Positions 47,061-60,930 of a stretch of 64,000 nt of DNA are shown here, piece after piece. The notes under the pieces are model-generated. The model made no database searches, was not told the DNA's origin, and was given only the letters and a program-made list of their open reading frames with translations. The first letter of the stretch is position 1. Each line of letters begins with the position of its first letter. Made by a program: the position numbers and the translations under genes. The stretch comes from Ovis canadensis (taxonomy: Eukaryota > Chordata > Mammalia > Artiodactyla > Bovidae): NCBI RefSeq assembly GCF_042477335.2, contig NC_091260.1, positions 52,409,001 to 52,473,000 of the forward strand, given 5' to 3'.

Positions 47061-47960
47061 TTTAAAAAATAAAATCAATATGTAAAATCTGTCACCATTA
47101 TTCTTTTTGACAACTCAAAATTTCTCATATTTGGCAAGCCCGTAAGCTGACTTCTGGGTATTTCTGATTTATTCCCACAAATTTTTGAATACTCCCTTTA
47201 TTTCCAGGATTGATAATCCAGGCTCACCTTGTACTTTCTGTCTCGGCCCTAGAATCAGTCACTTTCCCAAGGACCAACTCCTGACTCCTTTTATTAGGGA
47301 AGGGGGTTTAGAAACTAAGATGCGTGTACTATAAATGACTGCTACTGGGTATCACTGCTTCAGGGCCCTCAGCGTATACTGAGCATTTGTATCTTGTTTA
47401 TTTTTTTAACATCATACCTCCAATTCTAGTAGGACATTAGTGTTCTCCTCTCCTTCCCTCAATCTATACCTGTATTTCCCTTCTCCTACAAGAGAATCTG
47501 TTTCCCGACAACATTAGTATATTTACTTATTTGCTTTACCCTATAATACTAAAAATAGTTTCCGAAATACCACACCAATATCACTAAAATATCTAAGTAA
47601 AGTTTAAGATTTTTTTCTTTTGCAGTTAATTTTGTCTTCAGTTATGTCCCATGGATGGTGTTCAGAGTACTGCATTCAAAGTTTCTTGCATTAATTCTTC
47701 CTTGTTGTCAGCAAGAGGGTTTTATTTGTTTACACTCAATTTCAATTTTCTGAGGTTTTCTTTCACAATCCTTGATGGCTTATGCAAATTTTTTTTTGAC
47801 AATACAGAAAACTCCCAACCTGAAGTTTCTTAGTATCTGCTGCTTTCTGCTCCTTTATCTACCTGTATGTGTCTCCACACTATCTTTCCCTTCAAAAAGA
47901 ACTTAGAAAAAATCCAGGGAAAGTGCTACAGAAAACTAGATCTGAATTGGGGCTTTCTCC
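47061..47960. other. DNAJC21 intron, no feature recognised
   Basis: AT-rich sequence without a repeat I can name and without an exon candidate. Confidence 0.4.
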
Positions 47961-48404
47961 CTGATATAATTAGAAACCATAGGTATCATCAAGGAATACC
48001 CCTTTCCCTTTAAAAAAGGGAAAACGTGCTTTACAGTAGAAAAATCCAGCAATAACCATCTTTGGAGGAAAGGTATCATCTTTGGAGGAAAAAAATGGGG
48101 CGGTAAACTTAAGTATCTTCCTTGGTAAAAGAATACAAATATATGTGCTTACTGCTGCACTCTTAGGACCTACTGGGTATAAATTCCTCTCTATTCTGTC
48201 TTTTCCAGTGGTTCTGGCACACAAGAAAAAATTGTTCTAAACTAATGACTAGCGAGTCTTTGGGTGGAAAATGACATAAGTCATTTTATAAAAGGAACAT
48301 ACAATTTGCTGTGTGGTTTTATAACTGAGGCAAAAAGTTCCAAGTCACAGCTTTAATAGTGATTAATTTATGTGTGATGATAATTTCTGAAATATAAAAC
48401 AGCT

Positions 48405-48744
48405 GTGCTGTGCTTAGTGGCTAAGTCGTGTCTGACTCTTTGCTACCCCTAATGGACTGTATGTAGTCTGCCAGGCTCCTCTGTCCATGGGAATTCTCTA
48501 GGCAAAAATAATGGAGTGGGTTGGCATGCACTCCTCCAGGGAGGGGATCGTCCCAACCCAGGGATCAAATCCAGGTCTCCAACACTGCAGGTGGATTTTT
48601 TACCGACTGAGCCACCAGGGAAGCCTAAGAATACTGGAGTGGGTAGCATAACCCTTTTCCGGGGGTCTTCCCGACCAAGGAATCGAACTGGGGTTTCCCG
48701 CATTGCAGGTGGATTCTTTACCAGCTGAGCTACCAGGGAAGCCC
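48405..48744 (-). repeat. Dimeric Bov-tA insertion
   Basis: A full Bov-tA (48405-48628) is joined directly to the 5' part of a second (48629-48744), both in the same direction. One duplication, ATAAAACAGCT (48394-48404 and 48745-48755), flanks the pair. Confidence 0.88.
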
Positions 48745-49023
48745 ATAAAACAGCTAAAAGTTATCAAACATAAACCATTTGGATAAACAAGCCAAATCTA
48801 AAGTTTTATGAAAAATTATTAGTGTATTACCTAAGTTTTCATAGAAACACTTCCAATTTTAAAAAAACTACAGTTAACATTTAATACTTAATTTAAGTTA
48901 ACATAATTAGATCACATTAAACAGCACAGAAATCAATTCCATTCCCTGTAGAATCACCAGATATCCTTAGTAAAATGGACAAGTTCATTTTGTTTTTATA
49001 GTTTCAAAAAATCCACAAAATTT

Positions 49024-49058
49024 TGTTACACATATTAACAACATATATATGTGTAACA
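49024..49058. other. Perfect 12-bp inverted repeat (hairpin)
   Basis: TGTTACACATAT at 49024-49035 and its exact complement at 49047-49058, with an 11-base loop, in a DNAJC21 intron. AT-rich, so chance is possible. Confidence 0.6.
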
Positions 49059-49199
49059 CAGTATGTTGTGTTACAACATACTTTTAGTTAATAATGATTC
49101 TTAAGATAGAAATTCAGTATGAACCCCCCAGGTGATATATTTAAATGACTTATTGAGTCATTTAAACATTTTTTTCAAGAATCACAATCACCACAAGTT

Positions 49200-49805
49200 T
49201 CTAAGCAAATACTCCTTTTTTTAACCACTTTTAAAAAATTATAGTTAATTCCCAATGTTATATTGGTTTCAGGTTTTCAGTAAAGTGATCCAGTAACATA
49301 TATTTTTCCAATTCTTTTCCATTATATGTTATTATAAGATATTTAATACAGTTTCCTGTACTATACAATAGGTCCTTGTTATTTAACTATTTTATAAACA
49401 GTAGAGTATATATGTTACTCCCAAACAACTAATTTGCCTCCCCCTACCGCTAATCCCAATGGTAACTAAAAGCTTGGTTTCTATGTCTGTGAGTCTATTT
49501 TTGTTCAGTTCATTTGCATCATTGATTCCACATATAGGTGATATTTTATGATATTTATCTTTGTCTGACTTACTTCACTTAATCTCTAGGTCCATTCACA
49601 TTGTTGCAAGTGGCATTATTTCATTCTTTCTAATTAGCTGAATAATTCTCCATTGTGTATATGCACCACACCCTATTTATCCATTCATCTATTAAAGGAC
49701 ACTTGCTTCCATGTCTTGGCTACTATAAACAGTGCTTCTATAAACACTGGGGTGCGTAGATCTCTTCAAATTAGAGTGTTCTCCAGATACATGCCCAGAA
49801 GTAGG
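49200..49805 (-). repeat. L1 3' end, antisense
   Basis: ACTATACAATAGGTCCTTGTT, TTTGTTCAGTTCATTTGCAT CATTGATTCC, CTCCATTGTGTATATGCACC and TGGCTACTATAAACAGTGCT are antisense L1 ORF2/3' UTR. Confidence 0.88.
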
Positions 49806-50267
49806 AAAGCAAATTTTCCCTTTCCAAAATTTAATTTACATTGTTGGCACAATAAACTTGGATATACAAATGATCAATCCTTACATTTTCATATATTTAT
49901 GAGGTGAACGGCTGCCTTGATTTAAAAATCTTACCATCACGTGCATCTAGATGTTTTTAATGGGATCCCTCAGTTAATCTGTATTATGAGAATTCCACAT
50001 GCAAATTTTTTAAACACACAGACAACAGTAACTAGGTAACTGACCACATATATAAGGCCCGGCATGGCAGGTGGATTCTTGACCAGCTGCATAATGAGGC
50101 AAAGCACTGAAAAACCAAAATATTTTCAGCTCCTTTTAATCTGTTTTACAATCAATATGAAATGAGGGTGTGAAAGTTCCTCTCCTTAATACAGTTTGCA
50201 CTGAATAAACAAGAGCACTCCAACTTTATATTTGATATTGAATGTTAATAAAACTTTTTCAACGTAC

Positions 50268-50310
50268 CTGTGCTGGTTTCTGTTTCTTTTTCTTCTGTTT
50301 TTTAGAAAGC
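50268..50310 (-). CDS. DNAJC21: DNAJC21 exon 9 (43-bp lysine-rich exon)
   Basis: A very small exon of 43 bp, with acceptor GTTCTTAG and donor GTACGT. One base completes Lys, then LSKKQKKKKQKPAQ. The lysine cluster could serve as a nuclear/nucleolar targeting signal or an RNA contact (inference). Skipping it would shift the frame, because 43 is not a multiple of three. Confidence 0.93.
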
Positions 50311-50714
50311 CTAAGAACAAACATACATCAAACTGTCACATATTTAAGTAAAAAGAAAAAATAGCAAAATACTAGTGATACAAAGAATACCATATTAAAA
50401 AATACTGAGTATCATAAAGCATTGAAAGAAAAATACCCACATTATCATTTTAGAAAAATATAATAGTGGTTCACTTGATAGTAATTAGCATATCAATCAG
50501 CCAGTTATAAAACTGCTATTAATACAGTCATAATACAGTCTGTAAAAATTATATCTGACATCATGTCTTTATCCATTTCAATACTTGAAAGTTCTCTTAA
50601 CTAGAAGAAACACAGACAATATTAGCATAACAGAATAATTTCTCTGCAATAAAACAGCATTTAAATGCAATCTCTAAATGGGCTAAGTAGGTCTAGTGAC
50701 ATTTTTAGAAGTAC

Positions 50715-50873
50715 TTCTGTTTTGGCGCATCCTCCATCTCTTCCTCGGAATTGGCATTCAGACTGTTTTCATCAGTTTGAGGTCCTGAAAAATTTGCTTC
50801 CTCCTCCTCCAACTGTTGTTTTAACAAGGCAACCATTTCCCGATGCTTCTTTGATTTTTCATGATTCCTCATA
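50715..50873 (-). CDS. DNAJC21: DNAJC21 exon 8 (second half of zinc finger 1)
   Basis: The exon is 159 bp with acceptor CTTTCAG and donor GTACTT. It reads [20 protein letters not shown], then [10 protein letters not shown] and ends [11 protein letters not shown]. The two finger histidines sit in NHEKSKKH. The donor lies in the palindrome AGAAGTACTTCT; the boundary was chosen so that the Lys codon joins exon 9 in frame. Confidence 0.94.
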
Positions 50874-51989
50874 CTGAAAGGACAAGTTGAAATGAGTGAC
50901 TGAAATGGGATTAATTCATACATGCCTAACTGTGTTGCTGGATGAATACAACCAAGCTAAAATCTACTTTTTTCCCATTAACTAATAAGCAAATCATCAG
51001 TGATACTTTAAGGAGACACAGAACCCTTTGGGGATTTCTTGGGCATTTAAGTACACTGGAAGCCCATGACTGTTCCTTTTTCCTATATTCCAGCATTCCC
51101 CCTCCCTTCCCTTTGTCCTCTTATCTACATAGTTTCTTCCTTGTGTTTTTTGGTCAAATTCTCCATATTTTTCTTTTCCCATTCTAAGAATTCAAACCTT
51201 CATCACTGTTTTCTCTTAATCACTTAAGTATGGCTAAGTGGAAAATCACAAAGCAGGATTCCAGCATTTAAAGGGAGCCCCCTTGGATCTCAGAAATGGT
51301 GATGTGAGGCCTTGAAGTGTAAGAGTAGTTTATGTCCTTTTGCTTATTTCAAGAAGGGTCTCTCTTCTCACTCCCACCACCCTAAATATAAGCTCAGGTG
51401 CATCTCTACCATTCGGTGTGAAACTATATAAGCGATGTCTATCTCGGTGCTCCCATGGGCAGCTAAATAACACTGAACAAGATAAAACTGACAGCACTAA
51501 AGGACTGGATCTCATCCTGTTCAGATCTGGATTTTCTAGTGGGGATTGCCTACTTTTCATTCCCACTAAAACTCTCCTTAAGAACGAGGTTTTCAAGAGA
51601 AACTGGAACATTCTGTGCCAGAAAGTAAAGTGTTCAAAAATATGACTCAGACACGTCAAAGGATACAGGAGTCAGGCTGATGGAACTGTCACTGCACACA
51701 CCTGGGAAATCCTGAGCATGAAAAGGGCAATGATGAGTTTAACATACTAAAACAAAACTCCTCAATTCATTCTGACAACAGACATGCAGATCAACGCTCT
51801 CATGTGCAGCAGAAGGTCAACTTATGATGCAGGAGCCCTGGCACCGGAAAAGCCCCATTTTGAGACAATTCTAGTGAAGACTGGCACAAGCTGAAATCAT
51901 CAGTGGATGCTAAATCTAGGAGGAAAATTTTGATCAAGAGAAAGATTATTTGCAGGGATTTAACATGTCTCCCCACATATTAAACATGC

Positions 51990-52715
51990 TACAAGGGAAA
52001 ACACTGCAAGGGAAAAAGTACTAACTATACAGTGGAAAAATAAAGCAACACCCTGACTGGATGATCAAAATGATCACCAGCCATGAGGCAGGCAGCCATC
52101 TGTGCTTCTAGACAGAAACCCCAAGAGCAACACAGGCGTGCAGAGCACTCTAGCTAGGACCGAGCAACCTGAATCTCATCATGAGGAAATGGACAAACCA
52201 AACCCCAAGTGAGAAATGCTCTGCTTAAAAAGACTTTGGAAGGTCAATACTCTTCCAAACTGTCAATGGCACAGACAAGGGAACTGGTCCAGATTAAATG
52301 AGACCAAATAAATAAATGCAGTAATACGTGATCCTACACTAGATCCTATATTGAAGCTGGGAAAATGCTACAAAGGACGTTAACAAAGAATCAGCTGACA
52401 GAAGTGAAACATGGGTAGTAAATGAAAAGTACTGCATCAGCGTTCTAAATTTCCTGAAGCTGACAGCTGTGATTATGTGAAAGAATGTCCTTATTCTTAA
52501 GGAATATATACTGAAGTATTTAGAGGTAAAGGAGCCTTAGGCACATAACTTGCTCTCGGATTATTCCAGTAAAAATCTTGTCTGTGTGTGGAAAGAGAAT
52601 GAGCACATGCAGACGGGGTGAAATGTGAGCAAAAGGTGAACTGGGCGCTCTATATTCTATTCATGCAACTTGCCAGTCTGACATTCAGTTTCCAAGTAAA
52701 AAATAATTTTTCAAA
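51990..52715 (+). repeat. Ancient L1M 3' UTR, sense
   Basis: CCTGAATCTCATCATGAGGA, GGTCAATACTCTTCCAAACT, GAAGCTGGGAAAATGCTACA, AATGTCCTTATTCTTAAGGA, and ATTTAGAGGTAAAGGAGCC follow the old L1M 3' UTR. Confidence 0.7.
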
Positions 52716-53419
52716 CCTCCTTCCTTGTTGCTTTTGTTTCCCTGTTTGGTTCTAACTTGTCTGCCTCCCACCGCTCCTCCTGACACTATCACTTTCCCCT
52801 GGGGTTGCACGGTGATACCACTTGGGATTCCCACAGCCCCATTTCCATTGCTGACCTCCGCCTTCTCTACGGCACACGTTCTGCTCCTTCTTCCCTTGCT
52901 AGCTCTCCTCTCGTTTTCTCCCGTATTTGCCCCCGTACCTCCTGTGTTAGGATAGTATCCTTTTTAATACTCCTCCCTTCATCACTGCTCCCCTATGACA
53001 AAGTCCTGCCACTTCAGCAATACACTACAGGCAGGACAGATCTGAAGGTCTTGGGTTGGGGGCCATGGCCTGCAAGGCAGTATGACAGCTGGACGTGAGG
53101 GTGCACATGAATGGAGAGAGGAGACCAGCCTCAGCTCAGCGCCCTCTTGCCTCTGTGACTCTGCCTTCTTCACCACAACAAGCAACATTTCTTTCTGGAG
53201 ACAGCATACACGTTTAAAGAGGAACACGGCAAGAATGAGAATCAGTACACCAGGCTTAACTGCTGGTGCAGATGGTTCCCCCTTCTCCACTGGGAAGATA
53301 TTTCTCCAGGATGAAAGGTGAGGGCGAGCGAACAACTGCTCTGAGCATTTTCTTTAAGGACTTTCAAAGTGTTACACCTCACCTGAAAAGAAGAGGTGAG
53401 TGCAGAGATAGTAAACTTA

Positions 53420-53545
<126 letters not shown>

Positions 53546-53908
53546 TTAGAACATAAATCTAAAACATGTTAGCAAGTTACATCTCTTTGGTAAGGATCTA
53601 AAGTTGCACACAAATTAGAAATTACATTTGTTACTTCTTCACCAAGAAAAAAAACATGTTACTAGGATTTGAGTTGGCCTTTTAAAAGCAGCACTGAATT
53701 ACAGGGGAAGGTGTTCAAATAAATCACTTTATCTTTCAAGTTCTTTTTATAAGTCTACTCAGAAGATGATTCAAAAAACTGTCAGAGTCCTAGATGTGTG
53801 TTAAGCTCAGAAAATCAAATGTCACTTTCATATTTCTACCACAAAGTAGTTTTTTCAACAAGTTCAGTTCAGTCACTCAGTTCACTTTTACCAAATGTAA
53901 AAGTGAAA

Positions 53909-54110
53909 AAGTTAGTCGCTCAGTCATGTCCTACTCATGATCCCATGGACTGTACCCACCAGGTTCTTCTGTCCATGAAATTCTCCAGGCAAGAATACTA
54001 GAGTGGGTAGCTATTCCCTTCTCCAGGGGATCTTACTGACCCAGGGATCGAACCTGGAACTCCTGCACTGCAGGCAGATTCTTCACCATCTGAGCCACCA
54101 GGGAAGCCCA
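53909..54110 (-). repeat. Bov-tA SINE
   Basis: GTGAAAAAGTTAGTCGCTCA to GAGCCACCAGGGAAGCCC on the + strand. A small extra TTCAGTTCAGTCACTCAGTT piece precedes it at 53862. Confidence 0.9.
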
Positions 54111-54119
54111 TACAAATGG

Positions 54120-55670
54120 AAATACAGTATAGCATCAATAGTATATACCTATAGTATAGCACCTGTAACTGTAATCTACTTTTAATTGCTTAAGTCAGCT
54201 TAAATAGCTCATGCTATTCCTTATGAGAAAGATGGGTCATAAAACAGCATATTATATGTAAACTCCAACACTGTCTTCACAGATTTTATAAGCTTGAAGC
54301 TTTATTACAATGGAATAATTACTATCAGTACTGACCCTTTACAAAATCTAAGCTCTGCTGAAAGTCTTTGCACAATTTCACATTCTATCTTTAGAAGAAA
54401 TTAAACAAGTAAACTGATTGCTGTTTCAGATTTATTATGGGATCAAGGTCCCAAGATCTCTCTCCTATATTTTGTTTTTTTATAAGGAATGGTAGTATGA
54501 TTCTGAAGGATATTCTGAAATAATCAAAATATCACCAATGTTTAGTATAAGATACTTTATAATTATGTTATGCTTTCAAATAGCTTATTCAAATAGTGAA
54601 TAAAGAATATTGAATTTGAAAACATAATCTGCATCTAAGAATGTTTTCATATGTTCTCAGACACATACCAGAGCTTCTCAGAGTCCTAATTTCTTCATCA
54701 GTAAAACAGAGATAATTACATGAGCAAAACCTACATTTAAGAGGTACTGTGGGAGGACAAAGCAAGACTGTGTGTGTGAAAGCACCTTACAGATTGTAAA
54801 ACTCTATGTAATCATGTCACCTCACATTTATATGGTGCTTTACAGCTCTCAAAGCACTTTTATACACACTACTTCTAATTTATTAAGAAAACATTCCATT
54901 TCCTAATCATTTGGAGTAAACAAAAGTGTCATTTTACCATGAGCTATTACTCAAGGAAAAGCCACACTTGTAAATAAGGTAAAATTAATTAACCTATGTT
55001 TAGATCATTTAATTTTTTATCATGGAATAGCCAGAGACAGTAGTCAGGTATATTGACCACTATTCTCAACAATGCCCACTCCTCTCCTTTTATGGTAGTC
55101 ACATGCCTATGCTCTAATAACAGCGGCAGAGAAAAGACACATTTGACACAAAACAGGAGCCCCTCTACAGGTCAGAAATGAGACAACTTATATATACCGT
55201 ACAGACTTCTGCACAACACCAGCTTTTCCGGAAAGAGTTACTATTAAAATTTGACCTACTGCTTAGTTGCATTTTTAGAAAATAACTAGCTATACCTGAT
55301 AATATGCCCACTTCTCATTATATTTATGCAGACAAATAGTTTAAAACATGGTCAGAAAATTGTGAATGAAATTACCACAATTATACTGTGTACTTCCATA
55401 GACCACCTTCACTTGGCCATGCCAAATTGTTTTTCAATTATCTGCCATATTTAAAAACTGGGAGATGGCACATAAAAATCCAATTTCCAGCCTCATTCTT
55501 AAAACAAGCATGAAGCTGGCAACAATCGGCTGGAGCCCAGGTGCTCTCTGGGTTTCCACTTGCCCTCCCGTCCCTTGCTATGTCACACCGGAACCCTGTA
55601 CAGGTGCTTGTGAGCGTCCTGAGCACATGATAAAAACATTTCCTATAGTCTTTAATGAATGAAGGGAGTT
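54120..55670. other. DNAJC21 intron 6, mostly unassigned, with an MIR-like part
   Basis: A MIR-like stretch lies near 54660-54780 (TTCTTCATCAGTAAAACAGA GATAAT), followed by TTTATATGGTGCTTTACAGC. The rest has no gene or repeat I recognise. Confidence 0.45.
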
Positions 55671-55672
55671 AC

Positions 55673-55824
55673 CATCCTGTCCGTCTCTGAGCTCCTGGTC
55701 TTCCGCTTCGTCTTCACCTGATCCATCTCCAAACTGCTTTTCATACTGCACCTCCATCTCCCTGAGCTCCTTCTCCAAGTCAGCTACCGCCATCCAGCTC
55801 TGCTCTCTGTACTGCTCTGCCAGC
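55673..55824 (-). CDS. DNAJC21: DNAJC21 exon 6 ([10 protein letters not shown], acidic tail)
   Basis: The exon is 152 bp with acceptor TATCCAG and donor GTAACT. It reads [20 protein letters not shown], then [20 protein letters not shown] and [10 protein letters not shown]. The end is acidic and probably disordered. It leaves one base of a Gly codon for the next exon. Confidence 0.95.
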
Positions 55825-56239
55825 CTGGATACACACGGCACGGTCTCTGCATTGGTTTCATTTACTTCTGAGGCTTAAAACCCATCCTCCCCAATTGTCC
55901 ACGCCTACACACTTAAAACCTGTGCTTGGCTGAAACGGGCCAAGTCACTTCAATCTGTTAGCAGTTCTGTGGTTGATTTTCATCGCTCCACTAGATAACA
56001 AGTTTTGAAACATCTAACTCTTGGCAACTTACTAAAAGTCTTCAGGTGGTTTTAAATCCTAAGTGTCAACATACGTGCCACTTTCCCAAACATGAGGTGG
56101 GTAGAACTTTCAAGAAGTGAACAGTTTTTTAAAGAATGCTATAAAGCTCTGGACACAATGCTTTTATAGTGACTCAAACCAACAGAACTTTAAAGGCACT
56201 AAGTCTCTAAGAGTATACTGACAAAGTAGAGTCCTGCGT

Positions 56240-56455
56240 GGGGCTTAAAAGCAGAGCCCTGGACTGACTTCAGGCTCCAGTTCCCACCTCCGCAATTTAT
56301 TAGCTATGTGATCTTGGGCCTGTCTCATTTCCTCAAAAGAAAGAGGATAAAAACTAGAACTTACATCACAGCACTGCTGCAAGAAAAGCACTTAGGATGT
56401 GGCCTTATACAGAATGAGAATTCAATTAATATTAGTTATCATTAAATGTTATAAG
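56240..56455 (+). repeat. MIR SINE
   Basis: GCAGAGCCCTGGACTGACTT, TAGCTATGTGATCTTGGGCC and CTCATTTCCTCAAAAGAAAG are a clear MIR, sense. Confidence 0.88.
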
Positions 56456-56473
56456 AGTCTGTAAAGGATCTCA

Positions 56474-56989
<516 letters not shown>

Positions 56990-57093
56990 CTAGGGACAAA
57001 GGAAACAGGCGGAACACTCGCTTTTTATTTGTACTTTTTTTTCCAGTAAGGCAGTAAATATTGATGCTGCAAAACATCTAACCTCTTTTCTTT

Positions 57094-57114
57094 ATATATA
57101 TATATATGTATATA
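57094..57114. repeat. (TA)n microsatellite
   Basis: A TATATATATATATAT run in DNAJC21 intron 4. Confidence 0.8.
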
Positions 57115-57357
57115 GAATATTACTATTAATCAATAGAGAAGACAGTCCTTTGACAGCTTTACACAGTAACCCTTCAGAATTAATTTGATGAGGAAATTAA
57201 TGGAATGGGACCATGATCAATAGGAAAAAGTAAAGAGGGGAGGGGATCAGGAAAAACAAAAGACAAGAGAGTCACAGTACAAGATGGAGAACTAGAACCT
57301 CTTTTTTTAAAATAAAAAGAAAGAAATGGGGAAAGACACCCTGATAAAGGCTAATTA

Positions 57358-57507
<150 letters not shown>

Positions 57508-57795
57508 CTAAAAAACAGTAACAGAAACACAAATTCTTAACACTTTTATAGTCTATGCATAGAATAAGATTTTTAAATGTCACATGAAAATTTTTAATTA
57601 AAAAAAATTTTAAACTGTTAAAAAGATTTACAGTCCCAAGCTCTGTCACTGCAAATACATTTAGGTTTCAACTGAAGGTCTTTACATGCTGACAGGTTAA
57701 ATATGAAGGCAATGTTTCTCAGTTTTCCAATGAGTACTCTGTCACTTTCTATTTTTGAATAATTTTAAGAATTCTGCATTCAAGAGTCTTACTTA

Positions 57796-58059
<264 letters not shown>

Positions 58060-58121
58060 TCAACATGGCCAACCTACAACCAAAACCTTGAAGGAAAATA
58101 TCAACAGGTAAAGACTTAATA

Positions 58122-58289
58122 GCTTCCCAGGTGGTTCAGTGGTAAAATATCTGCATGTCAATATAGGAGACACAGGTTCGATCCCTAGGCTGGGAAGATC
58201 CCCTGGAGAAGGAAATGGCAACCCACTCCAGTATTCTTGTTGGAATAATCCCACAGACAGAGGAGCCTGGTGGGCTATAATCCATGGAA
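58122..58289 (+). repeat. Bov-tA SINE, 3' truncated
   Basis: AGCTTCCCAGGTGGTTCAGT head to GGGCTATAATCCATGG. Confidence 0.9.
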
Positions 58290-58589
58290 TCTTTCACAGA
58301 ACTGCTGATTAAAAAAATTTCAACTGCAATTCCAAGTCCATTACAGTCATTATATGATACTAGCCATATATGAAACTAGCCAACATGAAGAGGGGAGTTT
58401 AAGAAGCCAGGGAATTTCTACTCTCCCAGGAAGGTAGCAGCACTTTCACCAGAAAGAAGCCTAAGTAAGACAGTAGTGGACATCATCTGGTCCATAGACT
58501 AAATACACTTTTGGGATATGGGAATTTACCAGCATGGACGTGAATAACTCTCCCCCAGTGTTTATGTAAACCAACTAAGAGCTTCACAC

Positions 58590-58745
58590 ACACACACAAC
58601 TGACCCTCACTCCATAAAGTCAGTTATTATCCTTGTCTGATACAAGAAATGGAAGCTCAGCAATATTAAATAATGTTATCTACAAACATAAAGCCAATAA
58701 GCAGCAGAGCTAGAATTCAAAACCATATGTGCAGCACCAGAAGGA
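58590..58745 (+). repeat. MIR-like SINE fragment
   Basis: CAGTTATTATCCTTGTCTGA, AAGCTCAGCAATATTAAAT and GCAGAGCTAGAATTCAAAAC fit MIR. A (CA)n run sits just before it. Confidence 0.65.
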
Positions 58746-59415
58746 CCACGCTCCTCGGCACTGTGCCGAACTGCTTTCAGTTCACAGGAGAATTAACAGG
58801 TAGGAGCTTTAAACCAAAGGACAAGGGACTCCTTGGGATAGGAATACCACCTAAGATCTAGAGAAGAGCTAGAGCAAATAGAAGGCAGGAAAGAATCTCA
58901 AAGCTTCCAAAGGAAAGAAAATGCATTTCTAAGGCCACATTTTCAAATTCCTCAGGAGGAGAAAAATTTAGTATTCTCTAGTTTTTATAGAAAAGGTAAT
59001 TTAATAAGAATTTTCTTTATAGCCTTTCTCTCTTAATAAGAGACAAGACTTCCACAGGTGAACTGAACACCCATCTGCTCTCTGTACCAGCAGCATCTTG
59101 CATGGTTATGTCCGAGTACAAAACTTATAGTTTCACAGCAAAAAGTTCACTGAGAATCTGGAAACCTTCAAAAGGATTTCAAAAGTAGAAATTTATGTCC
59201 GGAAATGGCATTAAGTGATCAGGTTATCATTAAAGAGTCTGTCACAGATGTAGATGCCTAACTCCTGCATATAAAGAAGTTCTTGGAAAAAATATTACAA
59301 TTTTTGACAAAAACACTATACGTGTTTTTTTACTTTATTTTTTAATTGAAGGATAATCGCTTTACAGAATTTTGTTGTTCTTTAAGGATAAGTCAACATT
59401 CTTCCTTTTCTTCAG

Positions 59416-59522
59416 CAGCTGCTGCTGCTAAGTCACTTCAGTCGTGTCCGACTCTATGTGTGACCCCACAGACGGCAGCCCACCAGGCTCCCCCATCCCT
59501 GGGATTCTCCAGGCAAGAATAC
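59416..59522 (-). repeat. Bov-A2 monomer fragment
   Basis: GCTGCTGCTGCTAAGTCACT to GGGATTCTCCAGGCAAGAAT on the + strand, 320 bases from DNAJC21 exon 2. Confidence 0.88.
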
Positions 59523-59838
59523 TGATATCAGTTAATTTGTCAGACATCAAAGAGACCTTATTAAATGAGAAGGAGCTTCAAAAGTATGAAAATTAAAACT
59601 ATTTCTACTACTGTCAAATTTCGTCTATGAGATCAGAGCTGAATAATCATCTCTCAGGTTCCTTCCTACCCAAACACTGCATTTTACATAATGAACAGAT
59701 TGACTGGGCTGCAGAACACACCCCGAACCATTTGATGTATTACATTTCTTTTTTTTTTTTTTGTATTACATTTCTAAAAAGCCCTTTGTTGACCATTCTT
59801 CCCAACCAGATACTCCAGAACGGACAGCACGATACTCA

Positions 59839-59985
<147 letters not shown>

Positions 59986-60416
59986 CTAAAAAGGACCGCT
60001 TCCATCAGGAATGCCATAAAATGGATATGTACAAAACGAAGAAAAACAACTAGCAAAAAGCAGAGAAAGTGGCTGACAGCTGATACTCAGGATCAGTTAT
60101 GAGTGTCAACTCGAGTAGAAGTTTCATGCTTTTCTCTAAATCTCAGCATGTCACTTAGCACTCAATCTGGATATCCACAAACAGAAAACCCTGAATAGTA
60201 CACGTTTTATTTTTAGAAGGAGCAAAATACATCAGATATAGAAAGACTTACTGTTTCGTGCTAGATTATACTTAGTGTGTCTTTACCACCATCTTTAAGG
60301 TTTTCTTTCCCATCAACATACACCAAAATAAATCTCATAAAGCTTAAAAAATATATACTAATTACTTTTCTCTTAGTTTGCCTCTTTAACCATGGAATTC
60401 ACAAAGCATCTTTGCC

Positions 60417-60930
60417 TCAGGGCCGTAGCCAGGTTCCAAGATGGCCCCCAAGGACCCCCACCTTCCCGGCATTCACACCCTGTGTAATCCTCTCCCCCAT
60501 CAGTAGGGTCCGTCTGCGTGACTGAAACCAGGAGGCAGAAGTGATGACAGGACAGGACAGTACTTGCAATACTGGATTATGAAAGACTGCAGGCTCCATC
60601 TCGGGTGCTCGCCCTCTCTTGGATCTCTGGGAGTGCCCAGCTGCCATAGCGTGGGGACACTTTGGTGGCCTCTGAGAAGACCATGAGGTAACGAATGGAG
60701 GCCTCTGGCCCACCGCCAACAGGAACTGAAGCCTGCCATTACTCTGGGGGCAAGCTTGAACATGGGTTTTCCCAGTGATGATTCAACCTTCGGAGAAACC
60801 TTGAGTCAAACCACCCAGCTACACCATTCTGATTCTGATCCCCAGAAAACGGTGTGAGTCCACATCCTGAATATATTTGGTTCAAGTTTTTGGTAATGTG
60901 TTACACAGCAACAGGTAACTAACACACTCA
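60417..60930 (+). repeat. MaLR/ERVL-type old LTR
   Basis: GGTTCCAAGATGGCCCCCAA GGACCCC, ATTCACACCCTGTGTAATCC and the 3' GGTAATGTGTTACACAGCAA CAGGTAACTAACAC are those of a mammalian LTR family. In DNAJC21 intron 1. Confidence 0.6.

Noticed and set aside
51330..51659. Overlapping open frames on both strands (109 and 101 codons)
   Set aside because: They lie in a DNAJC21 intron with no matching splice sites or similarity; mirrored frames of this kind are common by chance.
60417..60763. 100- and 87-codon - strand frames near 60.5 kb
   Set aside because: They fall in an old LTR repeat in DNAJC21 intron 1 and do not resemble the missing J-domain first exon.
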